DNA from: Beggiatoa alba B18LD
GTDB taxonomy: Bacteria; Pseudomonadota; Gammaproteobacteria; Beggiatoales; Beggiatoaceae
NCBI RefSeq assembly: GCF_000245015.1
Contig: NZ_JH600070.1
Span: 451,594 to 515,593, forward strand
Reading direction: 5' to 3'
Length of the DNA stretch: 64,000 bases
Shown here: positions 1-9,150 of the stretch, piece after piece
Layout: each line of letters opens with the position of its first letter
Numbering within the stretch: position 1 is the stretch's first letter
Program-made: the position numbers and the translations under genes
Notes under the pieces: generated by a model
Databases searched by the model: none
What the model was told of the DNA's origin: nothing
Seen by the model: only the letters and a program-made list of their open reading frames with translations

Positions 1-140
1 GTTAATCCTGAAAATCCTGATTCAGATAATGTTTTAATCTTGTCTGGTGAATTCTTTTTGCGCGTTCTGACAGACCTGCTAGGTTTTCAAAACCTAGTAG
101 ATTTCTGTTTTATTTTATAAAATTCGCAATACTGGGGTTA
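1..140. repeat. Composite small inverted-repeat element, left end cut by window
   Basis: The order of parts matches the complete copy at 31559-31778. First comes half of a repeat ending in CCTGATTCAGA (1-28). Next is a hairpin with arms GACCTGCTAGGTTTT and AAAACCTAGTAGAT (73-102), then a TCTGTTTTATTTTATAAA tail and an end resembling TACTSGGGTTAA (about 129-140). The right end overlaps the stop codon of the phosphatase gene at 138-140. The left part lies outside the window. It is non-coding and, by its structure, a small non-autonomous element. Confidence 0.6.
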
Positions 141-2315
141 AATTAGGCTCAATTTTCCTGATTTTACTTGAAAACTGAGTGTTTGTACGTTATCACGAAT
201 TGCTTGACGATCATTATAATGATTTTCAAAAGCCACTTCTGCGGCTAGTAAGTGGTAATCAACCTCAATCGAGTCTGCGCTGACTTGCATGATAGAAACG
301 CCGTTCGCGTTGCTATTTGCGTAGCTAATCATGGGGTTTGCTCGTCTTAATAAATAATCGATAGATGCGGTAATGGCTTCTACATTACTTAAGCCGATTT
401 CTGTTGCTTGATTACTGGCTAGAGTGGAAAACGTTCCAGATGAAACAGATGTTCCTGTAAACTCGAAAGTTCTTTCGCCATGTTGTGATACGTAACTGGC
501 GTGAATATCTCCTGCAATGCTAACGGTATTGGTTACGCTGTCTAATAATTCAACCAACGCAGCGCGTTTATTAACAAAACCGTCCCATTGGTCAACGTTG
601 AAATAGAATAAATGACGATAGGCACTGGGTAAGCTATTTAATAAAGCAATAAAATCGGCAGGTAAGCCGTCTGTATTGGCTAAATCCAGTAATAAGCTGG
701 TCAACGAGACTGAACTACCCACCACGCGCCAAGTTTGTGTCGAGTTTAATAACGTATTGCGTAACCATGTCTCTTGGGTTTGTCCTAAACCATTTTGTCC
801 GCTGTCCCCTGAACCCATTAAATATTGATAGTTTGCATATAAATCATAAGATTGTTTAACCACTAAATAGCGCGAGCCTAAAGAGCTAAACAGGGATTGT
901 TTGCCTAAGCCTAAGTAGGATAAACCTCTCGACATGTTCGCTAGTTGTGTATTGTCAAACAAGGGATATGGCGTACTTGTTGTTTGGTTATAGGATTGCA
1001 GCAGGTTATTGACAACGGTTGCATCTAAATTACCGCGAATAACGGTTGAAGCACGTTGTTGTGCGTCAGCGGTGGCAATTCCTTCGGCAAGATACGCCTG
1101 TGTTACTACAGCAGTTAAAATAACTTTTAATGTGGCTAACTCAGCTAAATCGATATTGAAATAGGGTAAGAAACTATTGCGGACAGTTTGAAAATCTAAA
1201 CCTTGCGCGCTGATTAACTGTTGTAAGGTTGCCTCGTCTAGCACGACGGTTGCGGGGAATGCATCTTCTCGAATTAAATGATCAGGGCGATAGCTTCGAT
1301 AATCGGTCATGATTAAATGCAAGTGTTTACCGAAATAAAATTCACGGTAAATCCGATTATTCGGGTATAACGTCGCTTCATTCACACTGATAGAGCCTTC
1401 ACTCACTTCATCTAGGTCAACAGGCATATATTCCAACCATGCCCGCTCTGCATTTTGTCGCCGACTGATAGATAATTCATTGCGACGCTCATCGAAAGTT
1501 GTTGCTGTCGCGCCCCAGCAATCATCGGCAAATTCGTGATCATCCCAGATGGGAATCATGGGCATTGCTTCATGAACTTCTTGCAATAATGCATCACTGC
1601 GATAAGTGCGATATAGCTGCCGATAATTATCTAAAGATGCAGCTAAATAATAAGGTTGACCATTACTTGCATACGCAGTAATTGCATTTACTTGGTCAGT
1701 GAATTGAATAACGCGCACTCCGCTAGCATTTTGAAAACTAGGGTCGCCTGTACTTTCATAAACATAGTCGCCTAAATGAATAAAAAAGTCGGCTTGCTCA
1801 TCTAATAATTTTACATAAGGGTTGTAATAACGACCGATATAATCCTGACAACTGACAAATCCAAATTTAACACTGACATCTGCTGTCGACACTGGCGCGG
1901 TCTTAGTTTTAGCGGTTTTTGTTGCGTAATAAACCCCATTTTTCAAATATAAAAAACGGTAGTAGTACGTTATTGCGGGAGTTAAACGAATCACTTTCAC
2001 TTTAACGCAATGGTCATGATTTGCATAAGCGGTTACTGTGCTATCTACTAACTTTTGTGCAAAGTCGGCAGTGTTAGCCACTTGTAAACGTAGATTAAAA
2101 TCGCCTGTTGCAGATTCGGCTAATCGAGTCCATAACACCACGCTATTGGCTTTAGGGTCGCCTGATGCGAGCGATTGTGGAAAATAGCCAGTTGCAACTT
2201 GAACGGGAATTTCATCATCATTGTTATTACATCCCCCCAATTGACTGCTTAACATCATCGTTCCCGCACTGATAACCACGGTATGCAAAAACTGACGGCG
2301 ACTATATCCTGACAT
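138..2315 (-). CDS. PhoD-like alkaline phosphatase, Tat-exported lipoprotein
   Basis: A 725-residue PhoD-family metallophosphoesterase, expected to hydrolyse phosphate mono- or diesters outside the inner membrane. The N-terminus has a Tat motif (SRRQFL, residues 5-10), a hydrophobic stretch and a lipobox-like LGGC with Cys29. This suggests Tat export of the folded metalloenzyme and lipid anchoring. The PhoD N-terminal domain follows (SLASGDP, about residues 48-54). The catalytic part shows VSCQDY (154-159), HLGDYVYE (180-187), WDDHEF (257-262) and a late AGDIH motif near residue 605, all typical metal-site blocks of the family. An insertion of roughly 200 residues between the WDDH and AGDIH blocks makes it longer than Bacillus PhoD. 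It is divergent from the dual-specificity phosphatase gene at 2504. I saw no Pho box. Confidence 0.85.
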   Translation of the reverse strand: MSGYSRRQFLHTVVISAGTMMLSSQLGGCNNNDDEIPVQVATGYFPQSLASGDPKANSVVLWTRLAESATGDFNLRLQVANTADFAQKLVDSTVTAYANHDHCVKVKVIRLTPAITYYYRFLYLKNGVYYATKTAKTKTAPVSTADVSVKFGFVSCQDYIGRYYNPYVKLLDEQADFFIHLGDYVYESTGDPSFQNASGVRVIQFTDQVNAITAYASNGQPYYLAASLDNYRQLYRTYRSDALLQEVHEAMPMIPIWDDHEFADDCWGATATTFDERRNELSISRRQNAERAWLEYMPVDLDEVSEGSISVNEATLYPNNRIYREFYFGKHLHLIMTDYRSYRPDHLIREDAFPATVVLDEATLQQLISAQGLDFQTVRNSFLPYFNIDLAELATLKVILTAVVTQAYLAEGIATADAQQRASTVIRGNLDATVVNNLLQSYNQTTSTPYPLFDNTQLANMSRGLSYLGLGKQSLFSSLGSRYLVVKQSYDLYANYQYLMGSGDSGQNGLGQTQETWLRNTLLNSTQTWRVVGSSVSLTSLLLDLANTDGLPADFIALLNSLPSAYRHLFYFNVDQWDGFVNKRAALVELLDSVTNTVSIAGDIHASYVSQHGERTFEFTGTSVSSGTFSTLASNQATEIGLSNVEAITASIDYLLRRANPMISYANSNANGVSIMQVSADSIEVDYHLLAAEVAFENHYNDRQAIRDNVQTLSFQVKSGKLSLI

Positions 2316-2503
2316 GATAACCCCTTGCTGTTATATAGAAAAAATGTGTGATAACGAGCAATGGTAAATAACTTTTATGAATACTCTGTGTCAGTCCATA
2401 CGCCAGACTTAAATACAAACAGTGGCAATTTACAGATTTGAAGCGAGAAACCCACTATAATATGAAATAAATTTACTAAAAGATAAAATTTTCAGGAAAA
2501 ACA

Positions 2504-3037
2504 ATGACACTACAAACTTTGCCCGCACCAATTCATAATGCTTACTGGTTATGTCCTAATGAAATTCTATTAGGGAGTTACTTAGCAGATGATGTAGAAC
2601 CCTTAAAGCTAAAGATTAAGAATCTATTAAAAATGGGGGTGACTTATTACGCGAATATGACGGCAGAAGGGGAGTATGGACGAAAGCCCTATCATCTTTT
2701 ATTGCAAGAAGAAGCAGAAAAGCAACATATTCAAGTGGTACATCAACGCTTTTCAATTACAGACTTTGATATTCCCGTTGTGGAAAGAATGAAACATATT
2801 TTAGATTGTATCGACGCAGCCTTAGCGGTTAAGCATAAAGTTTATATTCATTGCATGGCGGGATTAGGAAGAACGGGCACAGTCGCAGGATGTTACTTAG
2901 TGCGTCATGGTATGACAGGGGCGGAAGCCTTAGAAGAAATTAAGCGACGCAAACAATATTCTATCTTTGCACGCATGGAATCGCCTATTACGCTACAACA
3001 GAAACAGATGGTATTAGATTGGCAAATAGGCGCGTGA
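2504..3037 (+). CDS. Dual-specificity/tyrosine phosphatase family protein
   Basis: A 177-residue cytosolic protein with the cysteine-phosphatase P-loop HCMAGLGRTGT (residues 116-126). Cys117 is the nucleophile and Arg123 binds phosphate. An upstream ITDFD segment (residues 85-89) is positioned to give the general-acid Asp. There is no signal peptide or extra domain, so it is a minimal DSP/PTP fold. The substrate cannot be told from sequence and could be a phosphoprotein, nucleotide or inositol phosphate. A TATAAT at 2456-2461 lies 42 bases before the ATG, with no good -35 box. The gene is convergent with the next one, only 18 bases apart. Confidence 0.8.
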   Translation: MTLQTLPAPIHNAYWLCPNEILLGSYLADDVEPLKLKIKNLLKMGVTYYANMTAEGEYGRKPYHLLLQEEAEKQHIQVVHQRFSITDFDIPVVERMKHILDCIDAALAVKHKVYIHCMAGLGRTGTVAGCYLVRHGMTGAEALEEIKRRKQYSIFARMESPITLQQKQMVLDWQIGA

Positions 3038-3055
3038 ATTTGTGTGTAAAAAGCC

Positions 3056-4123
3056 CTAACTCAGTTTTAAGCGTTTTGCAATTTTGCTGAATAAACTGCT
3101 TTTTGTGGCGACTTCTTTGGAAACTGATGGCATTGTTGGTGCGGGTTGCACGGGATTAATTAATAACAATCCTGTGGCAAAGCACGCATTATAAAACCCC
3201 GCAACGGTATCCCAATCAATTTGAAAACGTTGCGCAATATCTTGCAAGCTCAAACTTTGCGATGTCATGATAGTGGTTAAAGTCATATGAATTGGTTGGA
3301 AATCTAAACGGGATAAATTTGGCCATGCCTTTAAACGAACAGGAACATCGCTTTTATGTGTGGGAATTAGTTGCCCTTGAGACCCATAAACTGCCGCACT
3401 CCACAATACACTGGTAAAAGGAATAATTAATTGTCCTTTTGCCAAAATTTCCACATCAGTTTCTGATAATTTTGTACTACTGGTTACAACCGCCTCGCCA
3501 TGCGTCATTTTCCGCAAATTCTCACGAGATACAGAGGTCGCTACAATCCCCTTTTTAGGGTCTAAAAATAGCGGGGAATGAGGTGGACAGAAAACTTGCA
3601 TACACTGTTGTTCTGTTTGTGCTTTTAACAACACGAAGAATAAATTATTTTCTAGGGCTTTTGCATCCTGCACAGGTGGCGCGACTATGACAATAGTATT
3701 GTTCTCCACGTTTTTTGTAACAGAGGCTGTAGAAGTGCTGACAGCTTGCGTTTGATTTGTAGGATGGGCAGGTGTTTTAGTAACTATTTTTAAATCATTG
3801 TATAAATCGTAAATGACATCGCGTAAAGTTTGCACACGAACAGGTTTACATAAGACAGGGTAACGATGTTCACTTAAAGCATTATTAGATAATAAAAGTA
3901 ATCCACGCCCGCTACGCGCGTTAAATTGATTATAAAAAGCTCGCCCATCAGGATTATCTACATCAACAATAACGACCTGACCATCAATATTTTCTTTATT
4001 TAAAATATTTACTTGTAGATTATTATGTTTAGCTAGTAACCCTGTTGCTACTTTTAAAACAGCCTGATCGGTTACTCCCAAGTCAACATAAGAAATTGTC
4101 AAATTGGCTTCTTCTTCAGGCAT
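3056..4123 (-). CDS. Hypothetical protein, receiver-like N-terminus and helical C-terminus
   Basis: A protein of about 355 residues that I do not recognise. I chose the ATG at 4123 because AGGGA lies six bases before it; the frame stays open to an ATG at 4162 with no good ribosome site. The first 120 residues alternate hydrophobic strands and helices (VVIVDVDNPDG, GLLLLSN, PVLCKPVR), like a degenerate receiver or flavodoxin fold. A Ser/Thr/Gln-rich linker follows. The last 80 residues include LQDIAQRFQIDWDTVAGFYN, which resembles a winged-helix or helical adaptor. There is no signal peptide. It lies upstream of lolA on the same strand, with about 90 bases between them. A signalling adaptor is a guess. 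Confidence 0.6.
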   Translation of the reverse strand: MPEEEANLTISYVDLGVTDQAVLKVATGLLAKHNNLQVNILNKENIDGQVVIVDVDNPDGRAFYNQFNARSGRGLLLLSNNALSEHRYPVLCKPVRVQTLRDVIYDLYNDLKIVTKTPAHPTNQTQAVSTSTASVTKNVENNTIVIVAPPVQDAKALENNLFFVLLKAQTEQQCMQVFCPPHSPLFLDPKKGIVATSVSRENLRKMTHGEAVVTSSTKLSETDVEILAKGQLIIPFTSVLWSAAVYGSQGQLIPTHKSDVPVRLKAWPNLSRLDFQPIHMTLTTIMTSQSLSLQDIAQRFQIDWDTVAGFYNACFATGLLLINPVQPAPTMPSVSKEVATKSSLFSKIAKRLKLS

Positions 4124-4215
4124 TGTCGTTCCCTGCATCATTAGTTTTGTTAGCGGTATCATGTGGTTGTGTTATCTTCAAACACATTGCGGCTGCAAGT
4201 AAGCCCTAAAGGTTT

Positions 4216-4827
4216 TTACATATCTTGAATGATATCAGTACCTGCGGGGGGCGTGAAAATAAATAAATCCTCATCAACAGCAATGTTTTTCTGCATTTTA
4301 CTGAAGTTAATCAAACTTTTCTGTCCTAAATTATCCAACAATTCGATTTGTTTTAAAGTGTTATTTTCTAATGTTAAATTAAGCCTTTCAAATTGTGGAT
4401 TTTCCCCTTTAGGGCGGACTTCTAACACAATCATATCATTTGTTACGGATAAGCGTTTAACTGTAAAATTATCATTCACATTCGTTTCGCTAGTTAGCAA
4501 TAATGCAGGGGTTTGTCCTAATGCTTTATCTAACGCTTTTACCGTGATTTGGTCTAAGTCTGCATCATAAATCCAAACCCGTTCCCCATCAGCAATAATC
4601 AATTGTTCATAGGGTTTTTGATAAACCCAGCGGAATTTGCCTGGACGCTGAATATACATTTCACCGATGGATTCTTGTAATAACTCACCATTCTCAGCAT
4701 ACAAAGTTTGTGTAAACTGTGCGTGTAACGTTTTAAAGTTTTGTAGGAAATTATCTAACGCTTCGTCTGCTTTTACGACTTGAGCAAATAAGCATAAAAT
4801 CACAACCCAAACATAATTCATTTTCAT
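4216..4827 (-). CDS. lolA: Outer-membrane lipoprotein carrier protein LolA
   Basis: LolA is the periplasmic chaperone that moves lipoproteins from LolCDE in the inner membrane to LolB in the outer membrane. The frame is open for 251 codons, but the natural start is the ATG at 4827, preceded by AAAGG. This yields a signal peptide (MKMNYVWVVILCLFAQ) ending near VVKA-DEA and a protein of about 203 residues, the usual LolA size. Family features include FKTLHAQFTQ, the RPGKFRW segment and a strand-rich core. LolA is often next to ftsK or serS; here neither is present. The gene is divergent from glcE. Confidence 0.85.
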   Translation of the reverse strand: MKMNYVWVVILCLFAQVVKADEALDNFLQNFKTLHAQFTQTLYAENGELLQESIGEMYIQRPGKFRWVYQKPYEQLIIADGERVWIYDADLDQITVKALDKALGQTPALLLTSETNVNDNFTVKRLSVTNDMIVLEVRPKGENPQFERLNLTLENNTLKQIELLDNLGQKSLINFSKMQKNIAVDEDLFIFTPPAGTDIIQDM

Positions 4828-5236
4828 GTGAAAAATACAACCTTTAAAAAACAATAAAAAATTGAAATTATAAGTTATTTTTACGAGTGTTAGATATAGT
4901 GGATTTTCCCAATAAGACCTAATGACTTTCAATTGAGAAAAGAAGCATAGCTCGAAAGTAGAGTAATGCAATATTTACACCATGCCTTAGATAATCCTAT
5001 TGAGAAAGACTATTGACAGGAAACTAACACGCTCAAAACCCACTTAAGACTGAAAAAAGTCTAATTGACATATCGGATAATTTTCCGCTTTATCTTGTTT
5101 TATACAAGATGTTCGGAACAAAAAAGACTGACATAGAAAGAAATCACCTAAATAGCCAATGACTGCCCCGTTTTGTTATGTTATGTGCAAGCCTTCATTG
5201 ACCCGCGACTTGACCCAATAAAGCATAGAGTGACGC
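4828..5236. other. Divergent intergenic region lolA/glcE
   Basis: No gene is seen. Two TTGACA hexamers face glcE (5013-5018 and 5065-5070). The second is followed, after 18 to 20 bases, by TTTATC/TATCTT, a passable sigma-70 promoter. A short palindrome, ATCTTG-N7-CAAGAT, lies at 5092-5110 just downstream and could be an operator. This is sequence inspection only. Confidence 0.3.
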
Positions 5237-6292
5237 ATGACAGATATTACTGACACCCTACAACACAGCGTACAAACGGCATACGCCCAACAAACGCCAC
5301 TCCAACTTGTTGGCGGAAAAAGTAAAGATTTTTATGGGCGTATAAGCACAGGACAGGTTTTAAACCTCTCTGCACATCAAGGAATTATCGACTATGAACC
5401 CAGCGAGTTAGTTGTTACGGCTCGAGCAGGTACGCCCTTAATTGACCTACAAAAAGCCCTTGCTGACCGTGGTCAATGGTTAGCCTTTGACCCGCCCGCT
5501 TTTAGCGAACAAGCAACTTTTGGCGGTACAATCGCCTGTGGTTTATCAGGCACAACACGCCCCTATTATGGCGCAATGCGCGACTTTGTTTTAGGGGTAA
5601 AATGCCTCAATGGAAAAGGTGATATTTTACACTTTGGCGGACAAGTCATGAAAAATGTTGCAGGCTATGACGTGTCGCGCTTAATGGTCGGCGCACTAGG
5701 AACACTGGGCGTACTCCTAGAAATATCCTGTAAAGTTATGCCCATTCCCCCTGAACAAACAACGCTTGTGTTTGATTGTGATTTAAACACCGCGCTTGAA
5801 AAGATGACCTACTGGGGCAATCAAACAGTTCCTTTATCAGGTAGTTGCTACATAGACGGGCGTTTATATCTCCGCCTTAGCGGTGTCAGTATTCAATCCG
5901 CCCGCCAAAAAATTGGCGGTGAAACATTCAATAATGCCGACCCATTTTGGACAGATTTACGCGAACAACGGCTTGCTTTTTTCCAAACTACAAGCCCCAT
6001 TTGGCGACTGTCACTCCCGCCGACAAGCCCTGCGCTCACACTGGCAGGCGATACACTGATTGAATGGGGTGGCGGTTTACGTTGGTTGACTAATAGCCCT
6101 GCAAACGCTGAAACGATTCGCACCACCGTCGCCACACTTGGCGGACATGCCACATTATTCAAAAATGGCGACCGTACAAGCGACATATTTCACCCACTGC
6201 CAGCCCCCTTACTGATATTACACCAACGTTTAAAACAACAGTTTGACCCTAAAGGTATTTTAAACCCGCAACGCATGGCACAAGCGTGGTAA
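5237..6292 (+). CDS. glcE: Glycolate dehydrogenase FAD-binding subunit GlcE
   Basis: A subunit of glycolate dehydrogenase (GlcDEF), which oxidises glycolate to glyoxylate and passes electrons to quinone. At 351 residues it has the usual GlcE length. The FAD_binding_4 (VAO-type) fold covers residues 20-180, with LVVTARAGT, the FGGTIACGLSG nucleotide loop and the conserved VMKNVAGYDVSRLMVGALGT block. The C-terminus is the short GlcE-type tail ending in PKGILNPQRM. It lies 46 bases before glcF, so the two are probably co-transcribed. The larger GlcD subunit, usually just upstream, is not in the window. In an autotroph with RuBisCO the enzyme would deal with glycolate from photorespiratory phosphoglycolate. 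Confidence 0.88.
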   Translation: MTDITDTLQHSVQTAYAQQTPLQLVGGKSKDFYGRISTGQVLNLSAHQGIIDYEPSELVVTARAGTPLIDLQKALADRGQWLAFDPPAFSEQATFGGTIACGLSGTTRPYYGAMRDFVLGVKCLNGKGDILHFGGQVMKNVAGYDVSRLMVGALGTLGVLLEISCKVMPIPPEQTTLVFDCDLNTALEKMTYWGNQTVPLSGSCYIDGRLYLRLSGVSIQSARQKIGGETFNNADPFWTDLREQRLAFFQTTSPIWRLSLPPTSPALTLAGDTLIEWGGGLRWLTNSPANAETIRTTVATLGGHATLFKNGDRTSDIFHPLPAPLLILHQRLKQQFDPKGILNPQRMAQAW

Positions 6293-6338
6293 AAACCGAC
6301 TTATTTTTACTCTGTTTCTCGCGGTTACTTCTGACATT

Positions 6339-7565
6339 ATGCAAACTAATTTAATCCCTGCTATTCAGCAAACCCCGCAAGGGCAAGAAGCTGATACCAT
6401 TTTAAGAACCTGTGTACACTGCGGATTCTGTACTGCTGTCTGCCCCACTTACCAACTACTAGGCAATGAACTAGACAGCCCACGCGGGCGCATTTACCTC
6501 ATAAAATCTTTTTTAGAAGGCAACCCCGCTACCGAAGAAACCCAGCAACATTTAGATTTATGCCTAACCTGTCGTGCCTGTGAAGCTGCCTGTCCTTCAG
6601 GGGTTAAATACGGACACCTGATTGATATTGGAAGATATTTATTACAAGACACCGTTCCCCGTTCCCGCTTTGACCGTTTTAAACGTTGGAGTGTGCGCCA
6701 AGTTCTGACCAATCCAACCTTATTTAATCCTTTATTACGTTTAGGGCAAACCCTGCGCCCCATCTTACCTGCCAGCATTAAAAACCACATTCCCCCCAAA
6801 GCTCGCGCAGAACCTTATCAACCCAATCCCCATCCACGTATCATGCTCGTGCTAAATGGCTGTGTACAACCTGCCCTTGCGCCAAAAACCAACGCAGACG
6901 CGATGAAAGTCCTCAATAAATTAGGTATTCGCCTCGTCAGTGCACCCCAAGCGGGCTGTTGTGGTGCTGTTGATTACCACCTCTCCGCCCATGAACAAGG
7001 ACTCGCACGGATGCGCCAAAATATCGACGCATGGTGGAACTATATTGAACAAGGTGCAGAAGCGATTGTGATTACTGCGAGCGGTTGCGGAAATATGGTC
7101 AAAGAATACGCCTACTACCTCAAAGATGACCCAAACTATGCCAGCAAAGCCGAAAAAATTTCCGCTCTCTGCCGTGATTTAACCGAAATTATTTACCAAG
7201 AAGGTGTCGACAAACTCAAACCCGCACCCGATGCCCCGCCCAGTACCGAACTGGTTGCGGTTCACGTTCCCTGCTCACTTCAACATGCTCAACGCCAACC
7301 ATTTATATTACCCAATATGCTAAAAAAATTAGGGTTTAAGCTGACTGTTGTCCCTGATGGGCATTTATGCTGTGGTTCTGCGGGTACTTATTCCCTCTTT
7401 AACAAAACTGTCTCCAATCAACTGCTAGATAACAAAATCACTGCATTAAAATCAGGACAACCCAGCGTTATCGTTACGGCAAATATTGGCTGTCAAACTC
7501 ATCTACAAAGTAAAAGCGATATTCCTGTTAAACATTGGATTGAACTGGTTGCTGACCGTATTTAA
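6339..7565 (+). CDS. glcF: Glycolate dehydrogenase iron-sulfur subunit GlcF
   Basis: A 408-residue electron-transfer subunit of glycolate dehydrogenase. There are two 4Fe-4S motifs near the N-terminus: CVHCGFCTAVCP (Cys25, 28, 31, 35) and CLTCRACEAACP. Two cysteine-rich CCG domains follow, seen as NGCVQP...AGCCGAVDY and VPCSLQH...LCCGSAGTYS. These are the hallmarks of GlcF and the related heterodisulfide-reductase-like proteins. It sits directly behind glcE on the same strand. It probably brings the complex to the membrane and carries electrons from the GlcD/GlcE flavins to the quinone pool. Confidence 0.9.
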   Translation: MQTNLIPAIQQTPQGQEADTILRTCVHCGFCTAVCPTYQLLGNELDSPRGRIYLIKSFLEGNPATEETQQHLDLCLTCRACEAACPSGVKYGHLIDIGRYLLQDTVPRSRFDRFKRWSVRQVLTNPTLFNPLLRLGQTLRPILPASIKNHIPPKARAEPYQPNPHPRIMLVLNGCVQPALAPKTNADAMKVLNKLGIRLVSAPQAGCCGAVDYHLSAHEQGLARMRQNIDAWWNYIEQGAEAIVITASGCGNMVKEYAYYLKDDPNYASKAEKISALCRDLTEIIYQEGVDKLKPAPDAPPSTELVAVHVPCSLQHAQRQPFILPNMLKKLGFKLTVVPDGHLCCGSAGTYSLFNKTVSNQLLDNKITALKSGQPSVIVTANIGCQTHLQSKSDIPVKHWIELVADRI

Positions 7566-7582
7566 TGCTTTACTTGGTAGTA

Positions 7583-7670
7583 GTGCTAAACAAATTGGGT
7601 TTTAAATGCGTAAAACCTGATTCAGACAAAAGGGTTAAAATGAACCACTAAAACCCGACTTGTTTAGCAC
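7583..7670. repeat. 88-bp palindromic repeat element, copy 1
   Basis: An 88-base element whose ends are inverted: left end GTGCTAAACAAATTGGGTTT, right end AAACCCGACTTGTTTAGCAC. It is flanked by TA on both sides (7581-7582 and 7671-7672). The interior contains CCTGATTCAGACAA, a word shared with the other repeat family. A second copy of exactly the same length is at 34599-34686. It has no coding capacity, and the structure fits a very small MITE. Confidence 0.65.
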
Positions 7671-7806
7671 TACCCAATTTCATACTAGAAATAATGTGAC
7701 TACTACCCCGCCGAGCCGTCCACAACACCCTTCATTTTTTTAACTTTTCACCCTGCCAATAGCTGAAACTATTGGACTCCTGCAACCAATTTAAGGAGTT
7801 TTACGC

Positions 7807-9084
7807 ATGGCTCAATCTGCGCATATCCGTTCTTATTATGCGGCAAGCATTAATTTACCTTTAGCATTTTCCTCATTACAAACAGATGTTGATTGCGATG
7901 TCTGCATTATTGGCGGTGGTATTACGGGCTGTTCTGCTGCCTTAGAATTAGCCGAGCGTGGTTATCGTGTAGTGTTATTAGAAGGGCAACAAATTGGCTG
8001 GGGTGCGTCAGGACGTAGCGGCGGGCAAATTTTACAAGGTTTTGCTTGTGGACAAACGAAATTACAACGATTAGTAGGCAAAGAAACGGCGTTTCAATTA
8101 TGGCAGTTTTCACTAGATGCCATTAATTTATTAAAACAACGCATTACTCAACACCAAATTCAATGCGACTTTCAACAAGGCATAGCAGAAGTTGCTGTAA
8201 AACCACGACAATATCATGACTTAAAAGTGGTGGCACAGGAGATGCAGACCGATTACCAGTATTCCAGCGTGCATTTTATGGAGCGTGAAGAACTTTGTTC
8301 CGTGTTAGCGACATCTCGCTATTTAGGCGGGATTTATGATGCAAATGGCGGACATATACACCCATTAAATTATACCTTAGGACTGGCGAAAGCCGCGCAA
8401 CTGGCAGGTGCACACCTATTTGAGCAGTCTTTAGTTACAGGAATTACGCAGGGAAATCAGCCGATTGTTCATACCGCACAAGGGCAAGTTCGTTGTCAAC
8501 ACTTAATTTTGAGCGGTAATGCTTATTTACGCCATGTTATGCCGAGCATTGAGGCAATGGTCATGCCTGTTGGTACATATATTTTAGCAACTGAACCATT
8601 TGCAGAAGCGTCGCAATTAATCCGTAACAATATGGCGGTTGCCGATGTTAATTTTGTCTTAGATTACTTTCGTTTATCTGCGGATAATCGCTTGCTTTTT
8701 GGGGGACAAGTCAGCTATTCCACGATAGACCCGTTTAATTTAGAAGGGATTATGCGTCGGCATATGCTACGGGTTTTTCCACAATTGCACGCGGTTAAAA
8801 CAGAATTTGTATGGGGCGGACATGTCGCAATTACGATTAACCGCGCCCCACATTTTGGACGAATTGGGAAAAACATTTATTTTGCCCATGGTTACTCAGG
8901 GCACGGCTTGGCAGTGGCAGGATTAGCAGGGCAGTTAATGGCGGAGGCAGTAGCAGGAACAGCGGAAAAATTCGATGTGTTTGGCAAAATTCCTCATTAT
9001 CCCTTTATGGGCGGGCGTTGGCTACGAACACCCTTATTAGTTTTAGGAACAACTTATTATAAAATAAAAGATTATCTTGCTTAG
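7807..9084 (+). CDS. FAD-dependent amine oxidoreductase, PuuB-like
   Basis: A 425-residue DAO-fold flavoenzyme. The FAD dinucleotide loop is CIIGGGITGCSAALELAERG (residues 33-52). GWGASGRSGGQI (65-76) is typical of gamma-glutamylputrescine oxidase (PuuB/OrdL). The C-terminal FAD contact is near YFAHGYSGHGLAVAG. The likely reaction is oxidative deamination of an amine or gamma-glutamyl-polyamine with release of H2O2. No other putrescine-pathway gene (puuA, puuC, puuD) is nearby, so the exact substrate is uncertain. A good AAGGAG ribosome site (7793-7798) precedes the ATG. The next gene begins 66 bases downstream on the same strand. Confidence 0.78.
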   Translation: MAQSAHIRSYYAASINLPLAFSSLQTDVDCDVCIIGGGITGCSAALELAERGYRVVLLEGQQIGWGASGRSGGQILQGFACGQTKLQRLVGKETAFQLWQFSLDAINLLKQRITQHQIQCDFQQGIAEVAVKPRQYHDLKVVAQEMQTDYQYSSVHFMEREELCSVLATSRYLGGIYDANGGHIHPLNYTLGLAKAAQLAGAHLFEQSLVTGITQGNQPIVHTAQGQVRCQHLILSGNAYLRHVMPSIEAMVMPVGTYILATEPFAEASQLIRNNMAVADVNFVLDYFRLSADNRLLFGGQVSYSTIDPFNLEGIMRRHMLRVFPQLHAVKTEFVWGGHVAITINRAPHFGRIGKNIYFAHGYSGHGLAVAGLAGQLMAEAVAGTAEKFDVFGKIPHYPFMGGRWLRTPLLVLGTTYYKIKDYLA

Positions 9085-9150
9085 GTGCAGTCAATGCACA
9101 CCTTTATTTGCATTGAACCTACGTTATCATCCGTTGAATAGGTTAAGGTC

